A stretch of 64,000 nt of DNA from Castellaniella denitrificans (GTDB lineage: Bacteria; Pseudomonadota; Gammaproteobacteria; Burkholderiales; Burkholderiaceae_B), in NCBI RefSeq assembly GCF_027214045.1, contig NZ_JAPWHE010000001.1, positions 124,001 to 188,000 on the forward strand, written 5' to 3'. Shown here piece by piece: positions 8,987 through 17,522 of the stretch. How positions within the stretch are numbered: the stretch's first letter is position 1; every line of letters starts with the position of its first letter. Position numbers and translations under genes: made by a program. The notes beneath the pieces are model-generated. The model searched no databases and was not told where the DNA came from. It saw only the letters and a program-made list of their open reading frames with translations.

Positions 8987-10261
8987 ATGACCCAACCCGC
9001 TCCCGCGCGCGGCGCCACCGCCGTCCTGACGCATCTGGCCGCGCTGCTGCCGGACATCGAAACCCTGTACAAGGACCTGCACGCCCACCCCGAACTCTCG
9101 ATGCGGGAAACGAGGACGGCGGGCCTGGCCGCCGAACGGCTGCGACAGGCCGGCTACGAGGTCACGACCGGCGTGGGCGGAACAGGCGTGGTCGGGCTGC
9201 TGCGCAACGGCGAAGGGCCGACGGTCATGCTGCGCGCCGACATGGACGCCCTGCCGATCGCCGAAGACACGGGCCTGGACTATGCGAGCACCGCGACGGG
9301 AACGGACGCCGAGGGCCGCGCGGTCCCGGTGAGCCACATGTGCGGCCACGACATGCACGTGGCCTGGCTGGCCGGGGCCGCCACCCTGCTGGCGCGGACG
9401 CGCGAGGCCTGGCAAGGCACCCTGATGATCGTCTTCCAGCCCGGCGAGGAAACCGCGCAGGGCGCCCGGGCCATGCTCGAGGACGGACTGTTGCAGCGTT
9501 TTCCCGCGCCCGACATCGTGCTCGGCCAGCATGTCATGGTGGGGCCCGCCGGCACCGTCGCCGGCAGCGCCGGGCCGATCACTTCCGCCGCCGACAGCCT
9601 GCAGATCCGCCTGTTCGGACGCGGCGCGCACGGCTCGATGCCGCAGGCCAGCATCGACCCCGTGGTCATGGCGGCCTCTATCGTGCTACGCCTGCAGACG
9701 GTCGTTTCACGCGAGGTCGCCGCCACCGACGCGGCGGTGCTCACGGTCGGCGTGCTGCAGGCCGGCACCAAGGAAAACGTCATTCCCGACGAGGCGATCA
9801 TCAAGCTCAACGTGCGGACTTTCGACGCGGGCGTGCGCCAGCACGTACTGGCGGCCATCGAGCGGATCGTCAATGCGGAAGCCGAGGCTTCGGGCGCACC
9901 GCGCAAGCCGGAAATCACGCCGCTGGACCGCTACCCCCTGAACATCAACGACGAGACCGCCAGCAACCGCATCGCCGAGGCGTTCCGCAAGCATTTTTCC
10001 GCCGACCGGGTCCGGCACACCGGGCCGGCGCCGGCCAGCGAGGACTTCGGCTGTTTCGGCACCGCCTGGCAGGTGCCGTCGGTCTTCTGGTTCGTGGGCG
10101 GCACCGATCCGGCGGTCCACGCCGAGGCCAGGGCGGCGGGCAAGCTCAATGACCTGCCCGTCAACCACAGCCCGAAATTCGCGCCGGTCCTGCACCCGAC
10201 GCTGGAAACCGGCGTCGAAGCCATGGTCGTCGGCGCGCTGGCCTGGCTCGGCGCGGCCTGA
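8987..10261 (+). CDS. M20 family amidohydrolase (hippurate hydrolase-like)
   Basis: A 424-residue metallopeptidase-fold amidohydrolase. Metal ligands are visible in LRADMDALPI and SHMCGHDMHVAWLAGAA, with FQPGEETAQGARAMLEDG and the dimerisation-domain sequence GRGAHGSMPQ. This is the M20D subgroup, which hydrolyses N-acyl amino acids, hippurate or IAA-amino-acid conjugates in the cytoplasm. The start follows an AGGAG site. It lies 45 bases after gshA on the same strand and may be cotranscribed. The substrate is not predictable. Confidence 0.88.
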   Translation: MTQPAPARGATAVLTHLAALLPDIETLYKDLHAHPELSMRETRTAGLAAERLRQAGYEVTTGVGGTGVVGLLRNGEGPTVMLRADMDALPIAEDTGLDYASTATGTDAEGRAVPVSHMCGHDMHVAWLAGAATLLARTREAWQGTLMIVFQPGEETAQGARAMLEDGLLQRFPAPDIVLGQHVMVGPAGTVAGSAGPITSAADSLQIRLFGRGAHGSMPQASIDPVVMAASIVLRLQTVVSREVAATDAAVLTVGVLQAGTKENVIPDEAIIKLNVRTFDAGVRQHVLAAIERIVNAEAEASGAPRKPEITPLDRYPLNINDETASNRIAEAFRKHFSADRVRHTGPAPASEDFGCFGTAWQVPSVFWFVGGTDPAVHAEARAAGKLNDLPVNHSPKFAPVLHPTLETGVEAMVVGALAWLGAA

Positions 10262-10290
10262 GCGGCCGCCCCGCCCTGGTCCGGGAGTCC

Positions 10291-10965
10291 ATGATGCTCA
10301 CCACCCAGACCTTCGTGCAGGTCCTGGACCTGGGCGGCACCTTCGTGTTCGCGATCAGCGGGGCGGTCGCCGCCGTCAACCGGCGACTGGACCTGTTCGG
10401 CATCCTCGTCCTGTCCTTCGTCGCCGGCAACGCGGGGGGCATCACGCGCGACGTGCTGATCGGCGCCGTGCCGCCGGCCGCCCTGGCCACCGGGCACTAT
10501 CTGCTGGCGTCCGTGCTGGCCGGGCTGATCACGTTCGTCTTTTACGCCGGTGTGGATCGTCTGCGCGCGCCCGTCCTGATGTTCGACGCGGTGGGCCTGG
10601 CGTTCTTCGCGGTGGCCGGCACGGAAAAAGCGCTTGCCTTCGGACTCGACCCCGTCATGGCCGCACTGCTGGGCATGGTCACCGGGATCGGCGGCGGCAT
10701 GATGCGCGACGTGTTGCTGACGGAAATCCCGCAAGTGCTGCGATCCGACCTGTATGCCGTCGCGGCGCTGGCCTGCGCGTCGATCGTCGTGATCGGCCGC
10801 GTACTGGGGTTCGGGTATGCAATCCCGGCCCTGGCCGGTGGCGCGCTGTGCATCGGCTTGCGCTACATGGCGATCCGCCACGGCTGGCACCTGCCCATCG
10901 CGCACCTGTCCGCGCGGGGACGCGCGGCGCCGGATGCGGAGAAGGACAAGGATCGGGATATCTGA
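10291..10965 (+). CDS. TRIC-type cation channel family protein (YicG/UPF0126)
   Basis: A 224-residue integral membrane protein with about seven hydrophobic segments. Two related halves are visible, each with a family motif: FAISGAVAAVNRRLDLFGIL...GNAGGITRDVLIG in the first half and DAVGLAFFAVAGTEKAL...GIGGGMMRDVLLTEIP in the second. That internal repeat and the GG(x)xRD motifs define the YicG/UPF0126 family, structurally related to trimeric intracellular cation channels. The start may be the second Met at 10294. It follows the amidohydrolase by 29 bases, so the two may share a transcript. Confidence 0.85.
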   Translation: MMLTTQTFVQVLDLGGTFVFAISGAVAAVNRRLDLFGILVLSFVAGNAGGITRDVLIGAVPPAALATGHYLLASVLAGLITFVFYAGVDRLRAPVLMFDAVGLAFFAVAGTEKALAFGLDPVMAALLGMVTGIGGGMMRDVLLTEIPQVLRSDLYAVAALACASIVVIGRVLGFGYAIPALAGGALCIGLRYMAIRHGWHLPIAHLSARGRAAPDAEKDKDRDI

Positions 10966-11128
10966 CGGGAAATACAGCACAACCAAGTTGTGCACGCCCC
11001 CCCATGACGAGGACCCGGCTCAGTGCGAGCTAAGTCTTCCTGCGTAGTCTCCACGCTGTGCAAATCCTTGCACGCTTCGCCAGCATGGCCGGATCGACCC
11101 TTGTGCGGCGATCCTGTCCGGAGACCTC

Positions 11129-11725
11129 ATGGAATCACTCAACCACACACTGTTTCTCTGGCTCAACGCGCCCAAGCATCCCAACGCCTGGGTGCTGGCC
11201 CTGGCCATTTTCTTTGCCAAGCATCTCATCTGGGCGGTGCCGCTCGCGATCAGTATCGGCTGGCTGCGTGGCCACGAAGGCACCCGCAAGGCCATGCTCG
11301 TCGCCACCGCGGCGGGAGTACTGGGCCTCCTGATCAACCAAGCCATCGGTCTGGCCTGGTCGCACCCCCGGCCTTTCATGATCGGCCTGGGGCACACACT
11401 CATCCCCCATGCCGCCGACTCGTCATTCCCAAGCGATCACCTGACGCTGTGGTGGGCCGTTGCGTTCAGTCTCCTGTTCCAGCGAGGACAACGCGGCGGA
11501 GGCATCGGGCTGGCCTTGGCGGGCGTTCCCATCGCCTGGGCGCGCATCTATCTTGGCGTGCACTTCCCGTTCGACATGCTCGGGGCAATCGCGGTCGCCG
11601 CAGTCGGCGCCTGGCTTGCGTTGCGTGCGGTCCGCTGGTACCTGGAGCCAGGTTACCAGCTCGCCGCCGCCATTCATCATCGACTTTTCGGCAAGTTGAT
11701 CGCGCTCGGATGGGTCCGCGCGTAA
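11129..11725 (+). CDS. PAP2-family phosphatase, probably undecaprenyl-diphosphatase (BcrC/YbjG-like)
   Basis: A 198-residue membrane protein of the type 2 phosphatidic acid phosphatase family. The three active-site motifs are readable: HPRPF (from KX6RP), SSFPSDHLTLWW (PSGH) and ARIYLGVHFPFDMLG (SRX5HX3D). About five to six membrane segments. BcrC-type enzymes recycle undecaprenyl pyrophosphate in the envelope and can give bacitracin resistance; lipid A phosphatases share the fold. It heads a cluster with the COG4705 protein and a two-component system, an arrangement that suggests envelope-stress or lipid A-related control. Confidence 0.85.
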   Translation: MESLNHTLFLWLNAPKHPNAWVLALAIFFAKHLIWAVPLAISIGWLRGHEGTRKAMLVATAAGVLGLLINQAIGLAWSHPRPFMIGLGHTLIPHAADSSFPSDHLTLWWAVAFSLLFQRGQRGGGIGLALAGVPIAWARIYLGVHFPFDMLGAIAVAAVGAWLALRAVRWYLEPGYQLAAAIHHRLFGKLIALGWVRA

Positions 11726-11793
11726 CCCTATGGGCGGGCTAAGTCCGACCAGCCAGACTGAGGCCGGCCATTTCACTTCGTCAGGAGAACATC

Positions 11794-12639
11794 ATGAACC
11801 AATTGCCCGCGGGCGGCTCCACAGGCTGGCTCAACAAAGTCCCGGAAGTCGCGCTTTCATTCTGGATCATCAAGATCATGTCCACCACGGTGGGCGAAAC
11901 GGGAGCCGATTTTCTGGCGGTCAACGCCGGCTTGGGCCAAGGCGTGACACGAACCATCATGGCGGCTCTGTTGGCGGCCGCCTTGTTCATGCAGTTGCGT
12001 ACCCGCCGCTATACCCCCTGGACTTACTGGCTGACGGTGGTCCTGGTCAGCGTGGTCGGCACGCAGATCACCGACCTGCTGACCGATGGCCTCGGCGTCA
12101 GCCTGTACCTCAGCACCGCCGCGTTCGCCGCGGTACTCGCCGCGATTTTCTTTGTCTGGCATCGGGTCGAGCGCACGCTGTCCATCCACGACATCGTGAC
12201 ACGCAGGCGCGAACTGTTCTATTGGGCCGCCATCCTCTGCACGTTTGCGCTGGGCACGGCCGCAGGCGATCTGGCGACCGAGGCATTGGGCCTGGGCTTT
12301 ACCTGGGGAGCGGTGGCATTCGGCGCGCTGATCGGCGTCACCTATGCCGCCTGGCGCATGGGTGGCAACGCGGTCCTGACCTTCTGGATCGCCTACATCC
12401 TGACCCGCCCCTTCGGCGCCGCGCTCGGCGATTTTCTGACCCAGGCCAAGGCCGATGGCGGCCTTGGCCTGGGGGCCATGTGGACCAGCGCCCTGTTTCT
12501 TGCCGTGATCGTGATGTTGGTGGCATCCGCCCAGATCGGTAGTCATGGAAGCCGCTCGGAATCGGGTACGCTGGTGGCTGGCGTTCATGACGACCGCCAC
12601 CCCGCTGGCCAAGCGGCGGTCAGCCGGACGGCACATTGA
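11794..12639 (+). CDS. COG4705-family multi-pass membrane protein
   Basis: A 281-residue polytopic protein with about eight hydrophobic segments and four imperfect internal repeats built around TT(V)GETGADFL, VVGTQITDLLTDGLG, TAAGDLATEALGLG and RPFGAALGDFL. This spacing of T/G-x-x-x-GD is the hallmark of COG4705 membrane-anchored proteins. The function is not established. The last ~30 residues, after the final membrane helix, are hydrophilic. It is placed between the PAP2 phosphatase and the response regulator gene, with short gaps, so it probably belongs to the same regulon. Confidence 0.75.
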   Translation: MNQLPAGGSTGWLNKVPEVALSFWIIKIMSTTVGETGADFLAVNAGLGQGVTRTIMAALLAAALFMQLRTRRYTPWTYWLTVVLVSVVGTQITDLLTDGLGVSLYLSTAAFAAVLAAIFFVWHRVERTLSIHDIVTRRRELFYWAAILCTFALGTAAGDLATEALGLGFTWGAVAFGALIGVTYAAWRMGGNAVLTFWIAYILTRPFGAALGDFLTQAKADGGLGLGAMWTSALFLAVIVMLVASAQIGSHGSRSESGTLVAGVHDDRHPAGQAAVSRTAH

Positions 12640-12661
12640 ACCATGACTGAACGGAGGGGGG

Positions 12662-13327
12662 ATGCGGGTCTTGCTGGTTGAGGACGATCCCATGATCGGC
12701 GATGCGATCCAAGGCGCGCTGAGGGATGCGTCCTATGCCGCCGATTGGGTGAAGGACGGACAGACGGCGCTCACGACGCTGGGCTGCCAGCACTACGATC
12801 TGGTGCTGCTGGACCTGGGCCTGCCCGGCAAGGATGGACTGGAGGTGCTGGCCAGCCTGCGCGCCAGAGGCGACCCGATCCCCCTGCTCATCATCACGGC
12901 GCGCGACGGCCTGGATGATCGCCTGCGCGGCCTTGACGGCGGGGCCGACGACTATGTGTCCAAGCCGTTTCAGATGGCGGAGCTGCTGGCCCGGATGCGC
13001 GCCGTTCTGCGGCGCAAGGCCGGCGCGGCGGCACCGGTGCTCGGCAACGGCGTGGTGTCGCTCGATCCGGCCACCAAAGAGGCACGCGTCCATGGCGGCG
13101 CCCCGCAGCGACTGTCCAGCCGCGAGTTCGCCCTGCTGCAGGCCCTGCTGATACGCCCCGGGGCGATTCTCTCGCGCAGCGATCTGGAGGATCGCATCTA
13201 CGGCTGGGGAGAAGAAGTGGAAAGCAATGCCGTCGAATATCTGATCCATGCGCTGCGTCGCAAGCTGGGCAGCGAGGCCATCAAAAACGTCAGGGGGATC
13301 GGATGGATGGTTTCAAAACCCGCTTGA
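12662..13327 (+). CDS. OmpR/PhoB-family response regulator (QseB/PmrA-like)
   Basis: A 221-residue two-domain regulator. The receiver domain has the acidic pair EDD (residues 7-9), the phospho-acceptor Asp in LVLLDLGLPGKDG, the Thr in LLIITARD and the Lys in DYVSKPF. The C-terminal winged helix contains LSSREFALLQALLIRPGAILSRSDLEDRIYGW and NAVEYLIHALRRKLG, closest to QseB/PmrA/TctD. Its end overlaps the histidine kinase start by 25 bases, so the pair is translationally coupled. The neighbours suggest control of envelope or lipid functions. Confidence 0.92.
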   Translation: MRVLLVEDDPMIGDAIQGALRDASYAADWVKDGQTALTTLGCQHYDLVLLDLGLPGKDGLEVLASLRARGDPIPLLIITARDGLDDRLRGLDGGADDYVSKPFQMAELLARMRAVLRRKAGAAAPVLGNGVVSLDPATKEARVHGGAPQRLSSREFALLQALLIRPGAILSRSDLEDRIYGWGEEVESNAVEYLIHALRRKLGSEAIKNVRGIGWMVSKPA

Positions 13328-14676
13328 ACGCGTCGGTTCAGCTCAAGCTGTCCTTCACCCTGTCGCTGGCCATTCTCGTGGTGGCGATCGTAGCGGGTGT
13401 TTTCTCGTTCCTGTCCGCCCTGGACGAGGCCCACGAGCTGCAGGACGAAGTGTTGCGCCAGGTCGCGCATCTCATGGACCGCCAGCACCTGTCGCCGCCC
13501 GCGCCGGGCATCGGCCCCCGTCTCAAGGATGCCGATGAGGAAGCGCGCGTGATCGTCCAGCGCCTGGGAGAGGCCGGCCCCTCCACGGCAGGCGTGGATG
13601 CGGGAGGCATGCTGCCGCTTCCGGCGACATTGTCCGACGGACTGCACACGCTGGAAGTCGGCAGCGAGACCTTCCGCGTGCTGGTCAAGACCACCGCGGC
13701 AGGTGAGCGCATCGCCGTGGCTCAAGAGTCTGGTTTCCGCAATGAAATCGCCCGCGACGGGGCGCTGCGCACGGTGATGCCTTTCCTGATCCTCGTGCCG
13801 GTGCTGCTGTTGATCGTCGCCGACCTGGTACGCAAGATGTTCCGGCCCATTGCCGCGCTCTCCAGGGAAATCGATCAACGGGCGGAGCAGGAGCTGCATC
13901 CTGTCGACGACCGCCACCTTCCGGCCGAGGTTCGCCCCTTCGCCGTGGCGATCAATCGCCTGCTTACCCGTGTCGGTCAGTCGATGGATGCCCAGCGCCG
14001 CTTTGTGGCGGATGCCGCGCACGAACTGCGCTCGCCGCTGACCGCCCTATCGCTGCAGGCGGAGCGGCTGGCGGCCGCGGAAATGTCCGTTCTGGCACGC
14101 GAACGGCTGACGGCGCTGAGTCAAGGCATCGAGCGCGGCCGGAGCCTGCTGGATCAACTGTTGACGTTGGCCAAGGCGCAGTCGGCCACTGGCGTGCCCC
14201 AGTCGCCGGTCTCGGTACAGGACATCTATCGCCGCGTGCTGGAAGACCTCATGCCGCTGGCCGAGGCCAAGCACATCGACATCGGTGTCGAGGGCACGCA
14301 GAACGCCGAAGTGTGGGTGAGCGAGCCGGACCTGATCGCCGTGGTCAGAAACCTGGTCGATAACGCCATCCGCTACACGCCAGAGGGCGGGCAGGTCGAT
14401 CTCTCGGTGAATGTGTCGGGCGGGAAGGCCAGACTGCGCATCCAGGACAACGGTCCGGGCATTCCATTGGACGAGCGGGACCGGGTTTTCGATCCCTTCT
14501 ATCGCACGCTGGGCAGCGAGCAGATCGGCTCTGGCCTGGGGCTGTCCATCGTCCAGACGATCGCCCATCGCATCGGTGCGGAAATCCGCCTCGATTTCTC
14601 GGACCTGGCCCGACAGACCGGCTTGAGCGTCACCGTGCGCCTTCCGTCTGTCGAACCCCCGGCCAGGGGTTCATGA
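13303..14676 (+). CDS. Sensor histidine kinase (QseC/PmrB-like)
   Basis: A 457-residue membrane kinase. One membrane helix near residues 15-40 and a second near 155-175 enclose a periplasmic sensor of about 110 residues. Then come a HAMP-like linker, the H-box DAAHELRSPLTAL with phospho-accepting His, the N-box NLVDNAIRYTPEGG, the G1 box DNGPGIPLDERDRVFDPFYR and the G2 box GSGLGLSIVQ. Domain order and length match QseC/TctE kinases. It is the partner of the overlapping response regulator. Confidence 0.92.
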   Translation: MDGFKTRLNASVQLKLSFTLSLAILVVAIVAGVFSFLSALDEAHELQDEVLRQVAHLMDRQHLSPPAPGIGPRLKDADEEARVIVQRLGEAGPSTAGVDAGGMLPLPATLSDGLHTLEVGSETFRVLVKTTAAGERIAVAQESGFRNEIARDGALRTVMPFLILVPVLLLIVADLVRKMFRPIAALSREIDQRAEQELHPVDDRHLPAEVRPFAVAINRLLTRVGQSMDAQRRFVADAAHELRSPLTALSLQAERLAAAEMSVLARERLTALSQGIERGRSLLDQLLTLAKAQSATGVPQSPVSVQDIYRRVLEDLMPLAEAKHIDIGVEGTQNAEVWVSEPDLIAVVRNLVDNAIRYTPEGGQVDLSVNVSGGKARLRIQDNGPGIPLDERDRVFDPFYRTLGSEQIGSGLGLSIVQTIAHRIGAEIRLDFSDLARQTGLSVTVRLPSVEPPARGS

Positions 14677-14912
14677 AGGCACATCTTCAAGCCTCAAACA
14701 AAGTAACAAGCCACAGCCAGAAAAAACCCAGGCATGCTTCGGAACCACCGCCAAAAAAAAGCCACAAAAACCAAAGCTGGCCATGGCAATTCACCCAAAT
14801 GATTTCCGCGAAAAAAGGCAGATCACACCCCGCACGGCCAGCACATCACTTAGTTCAAACCCCCTGCCTTTTTACCGGATTTTTATAATATCCGATTCAG
14901 TTTTATATAAAA

Positions 14913-16727
14913 ATGATATCCTCGGTTTCCAATGCTTCGGTCGCCTATTCTGCTTATGGCAACGCTTCTAGAATTGCCAAACCCGCTCCCACCAATGATT
15001 TAAGCGCCACTCCCGCTCAAGCGACCGTATGTCCTACCGCTTACTCGATGGAAGAGCGGATTGAATCCACTTACCTCTATAATCAGCAGGGAAACGCGGT
15101 TTTTGATCCCATCATTGCCCTACGGCATCAGGCTGACCAAGGCGATGCCGAATCACAATACCAGTTCGGCCTGGCATTTGACTCTCACTTAAGAAATACC
15201 TTTCAATCTCCCGAAGAGTCTTATTTGAGACGCGCGGCCGAACAAAACCACCCCGCAGCGGCACGCGAATACGCAAACCGCGTCATAAGCACCTATTACA
15301 ACAACGCCAGAGGCTTTTTTTCCGTCAGGCCCAGTTTCGAAGATGCGGAAATTTTCTTCCGCAGGGCAGCTACCAATGGCGATGCCCAGGCGGCCATTAG
15401 TTATGCGGAGCTGTTTAGCAAACCGCCAATCCTGATTGCCGGAGAAAATGGGTCATTTACCCACAACCCTATCTTGCAACGCGATGCTGTGCGGCAGCTG
15501 AATGATTTGCAAGATGCCTTGCACTGCTTGCGGCCTTATGCCGAGGATGGCAACGCAAGCGCTCAGATGGAGTACGCCAAGCTCACTTTTGAACTAGCAC
15601 GTCGCGTCGAAGAGTCGGCGTTGCCGCATAAGCTGCAAGACCCATATCTCGACGTTGCAGAAGCGGTGGGATTTTTAGGCCAGGCCGCCACGCAGGGCAT
15701 GCCTCAAGCTCAATATGACTATGCAATGCTGGTGGTAAACACCTACCAAGGAGAAAACTCGCTTTGGCCCGATAGCTTGCCTTTACCGGATTATGATCAG
15801 GCGGAGCAATACCTCCGGGCTGCCGCACTTGGGCCATCATCAAATTCCGAAGCGCGGCAAGCCTATGCGCATATGTGGCTTTCACTCGGCCCGCTCCATG
15901 ACCGCAATGGCCAGCCCATACCCAATCCGTTAGCCCAGCGTCACGCTGAAGAACAATCGGACAACAAGCGCTTCGCAATGAATTATTTATATGGCCAAGC
16001 CACTCAGCAGAGAGATACGCAGGCGCAATACAGATACGTCCATGAGATATTTTTGCAAAACCCATTGATCGACGCTGCAGAAGGGGTAGAATTTTTACGC
16101 CAGGCCGCCACGCAGGGCATGCCTCAAGCTCAATATGACTATGCAATGCTGGTGGTAAACACCTACCAAGGAGAAAACTCGCTTTGGCCCGATAGCTTGC
16201 CTTTACCGGATTATGATCAGGCGGAGCAATACCTCCAGGCTGCCGCACTTGAGCCATTAAATTCCGACGCGCGGCAAGCCTATACGCATATGTGGCTTTC
16301 ACTCGACCCGCTTCGTGACCGCAATGGCCAGCCCATACCCAATCCGTTAGCCCAGCGTCGCGCTGAAGAACAATTGGCCAACAAGCGCTTGGCAATGGGT
16401 TATTTATATGACCAGGCCACTCGACAGAGAGATACGCATGCTCAATACAGATACGCTTATCAAGTCTTAGTGAATAATAAGACAGAAAACATCAATCCCA
16501 GAGCGGATGGCAGAGACGCCACAACGGTTCGAAATGAAGCGCTCGGATTGTTGCGCGAGGCAGCTGAAAAAGGACATCCATTGGCTCGCATGGATTATGG
16601 CTATGAGTTGCTGCGAAGAGCGGCAACCATGAAGCTTTCACGTGAAGAAAATTCACTTGAAAGAATGCTTGCAGCGCATGAGGAAGCGGAAAACTATTTG
16701 GCACCGGCCAATCCCCCCGGAAACTAG
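14913..16727 (+). CDS. Large Sel1-repeat protein with recent internal duplication
   Basis: A 604-residue protein visibly more AT-rich than its neighbours. It holds several Sel1/TPR-like alpha-helical repeats, for example ALRHQADQGDAESQYQFGLAF, FFRRAATNGDAQAAISYAELF, FLRQAATQGMPQAQYDYAMLV and LLREAAEKGHPLARMDYGYELL. The first 40 residues are Ser/Thr/Ala/Asn-rich, without a Sec signal, resembling type III effector N-termini, but that is only a compositional hint. No clear ribosome site precedes the ATG, and a TATAAT lies at 14884-14889. About 130 residues are duplicated (15651-16042 and 16071-16459). Sel1 proteins scaffold interactions; this one may be a secreted or signalling protein. It abuts the element's left attachment site. 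Confidence 0.75.
   Translation: MISSVSNASVAYSAYGNASRIAKPAPTNDLSATPAQATVCPTAYSMEERIESTYLYNQQGNAVFDPIIALRHQADQGDAESQYQFGLAFDSHLRNTFQSPEESYLRRAAEQNHPAAAREYANRVISTYYNNARGFFSVRPSFEDAEIFFRRAATNGDAQAAISYAELFSKPPILIAGENGSFTHNPILQRDAVRQLNDLQDALHCLRPYAEDGNASAQMEYAKLTFELARRVEESALPHKLQDPYLDVAEAVGFLGQAATQGMPQAQYDYAMLVVNTYQGENSLWPDSLPLPDYDQAEQYLRAAALGPSSNSEARQAYAHMWLSLGPLHDRNGQPIPNPLAQRHAEEQSDNKRFAMNYLYGQATQQRDTQAQYRYVHEIFLQNPLIDAAEGVEFLRQAATQGMPQAQYDYAMLVVNTYQGENSLWPDSLPLPDYDQAEQYLQAAALEPLNSDARQAYTHMWLSLDPLRDRNGQPIPNPLAQRRAEEQLANKRLAMGYLYDQATRQRDTHAQYRYAYQVLVNNKTENINPRADGRDATTVRNEALGLLREAAEKGHPLARMDYGYELLRRAATMKLSREENSLERMLAAHEEAENYLAPANPPGN
15651..16042 (+). repeat. Tandem in-frame repeat, copy 1, inside the Sel1 gene
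   Basis: About 392 bases that recur 420 bases downstream with few differences. A central stretch of about 135 bases (from 15680) is identical in both copies, indicating a recent duplication. Confidence 0.95.
16071..16459 (+). repeat. Tandem in-frame repeat, copy 2, inside the Sel1 gene
   Basis: Second copy of the 15651-16042 repeat, three bases shorter because of one codon deletion, so the frame is kept. The identical core begins at 16100. Confidence 0.95.
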
Positions 16728-16761
16728 TCCTCAGGAGGGTTGAATTTTCTAGCAGAAGGCC

Positions 16762-16782
16762 GCGAGCGGCATGGCCGCTCGC
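16762..16782. terminator. Perfect 9-bp hairpin after the Sel1 gene
   Basis: GCGAGCGGC, loop ATG, GCCGCTCGC. It lies 35 bases after the stop codon. There is no T-run, so it may act as a weak or Rho-assisted terminator rather than an intrinsic one. Confidence 0.5.
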
Positions 16783-16938
16783 CTGGCGCCCGGGGAAGCG
16801 GGGCAAGGCCATTCGATAGGGACGCACCCGCCGCCTATCGGACTCGAAAGGGCCGGCGCACCGCAAAACGCCAATGTCGTGGCCGAGACCACCCCGGCAG
16901 CGGGATATGCCCGACCCGGTATCCAGACCCATGCATGA

Positions 16939-16969
16939 CTGGCGCGCCCGACAGGAATCGAACCTGTAT
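16939..16969. repeat. attL: 31-bp copy of the tRNA-Arg(CCG) 3' end
   Basis: Identical over 31 bases to 53461-53491. It contains the T-arm and acceptor 3' strand of the tRNA but not the rest, so it is a duplicated attachment core and not a functional tRNA. Confidence 0.93.
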
Positions 16970-16995
16970 TCCGCGCTGGCCATGAGGCCTCTCAA

Positions 16996-17313
16996 ATGTC
17001 TGAACCCCTGTCAGAGGTCATCCGCATCCGGGTGTCCCACAGTCAGGCAATGCGCCTGCAGCAGGCCGCCGCCCTGGCGGGCCTGTCATTTTCTGATTAC
17101 ATCCGTCGCCGCCTAACCCATGCCGATGCGCTGGCCGATGAACTGGCGCTGCTGCGCCAAGCCGTCCACCAACTGGACGGCCTACAAGAGGCGAGGGCCG
17201 GGGCTATTGAAGCCGCTCTACTTGTCCGCCAACAGGCAAGGCCTGAGCATCGCGCCCAGGTCGAAAACACAATGCAGATGCTGGGGGTCGAGCCTCTGGC
17301 GCGTATGCCATGA
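16996..17313 (+). CDS. Ribbon-helix-helix-like protein, first gene of the transfer region
   Basis: A 105-residue protein. The N-terminus VIRIRVSHSQAMRLQQAAALAGLSFSDYIRRRL fits a MetJ/Arc-type ribbon-helix-helix: one strand and two helices. Residues 40-100 form a probable helical or coiled-coil extension. Such proteins are relaxosome accessory factors (MobC/TraJ-like) or operon autoregulators. GAGG precedes the ATG by about eight bases, only 27 bases from the attachment core, leaving no room for a promoter inside the element; see the finding on circular-junction transcription. Its stop overlaps the next start. Confidence 0.6.
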   Translation: MSEPLSEVIRIRVSHSQAMRLQQAAALAGLSFSDYIRRRLTHADALADELALLRQAVHQLDGLQEARAGAIEAALLVRQQARPEHRAQVENTMQMLGVEPLARMP

Positions 17314-17522
17314 ACAGGCCCGGCATCCCAACGGTATGCCAGCTGGCATACGAGGCTCATTACCGCACAAGCTACGACAACCCGGCCTTTACCCAGCGCC
17401 GTCTGATCTGGGATACTGCTTGGCGGGAGGCTGAGCGTGCCGCTGCTCTGATCCGCAAGGCGCAGGACCGCACCAGGAGGGGATCCTATGACCACCACAA
17501 CGAACGGAAAAAATCTGACTGA
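17310..17522 (+). CDS. Small hypothetical protein of the transfer operon
   Basis: A 70-residue hydrophilic protein rich in Arg and aromatic residues (CQLAYEAHYRTSYDNPAFTQRRLIWDTAWREAERAAALIRKAQDRTRRG). The ATG overlaps the stop of the preceding RHH gene (ATGA) and its 3' end overlaps the next gene by 35 bases, so the three are translationally coupled. No family is recognised. Confidence 0.55.
   Translation: MNRPGIPTVCQLAYEAHYRTSYDNPAFTQRRLIWDTAWREAERAAALIRKAQDRTRRGSYDHHNERKKSD

Noticed and set aside
14913-15040. Type III secretion signal in the Sel1-repeat protein
   Set aside because: Composition alone is weak evidence and no secretion genes of that type are in the window; kept only as a hint.
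16939-16969. Second tRNA gene at the left end of the element
   Set aside because: Only the T-arm and acceptor 3' strand are present; it is the duplicated attachment core.
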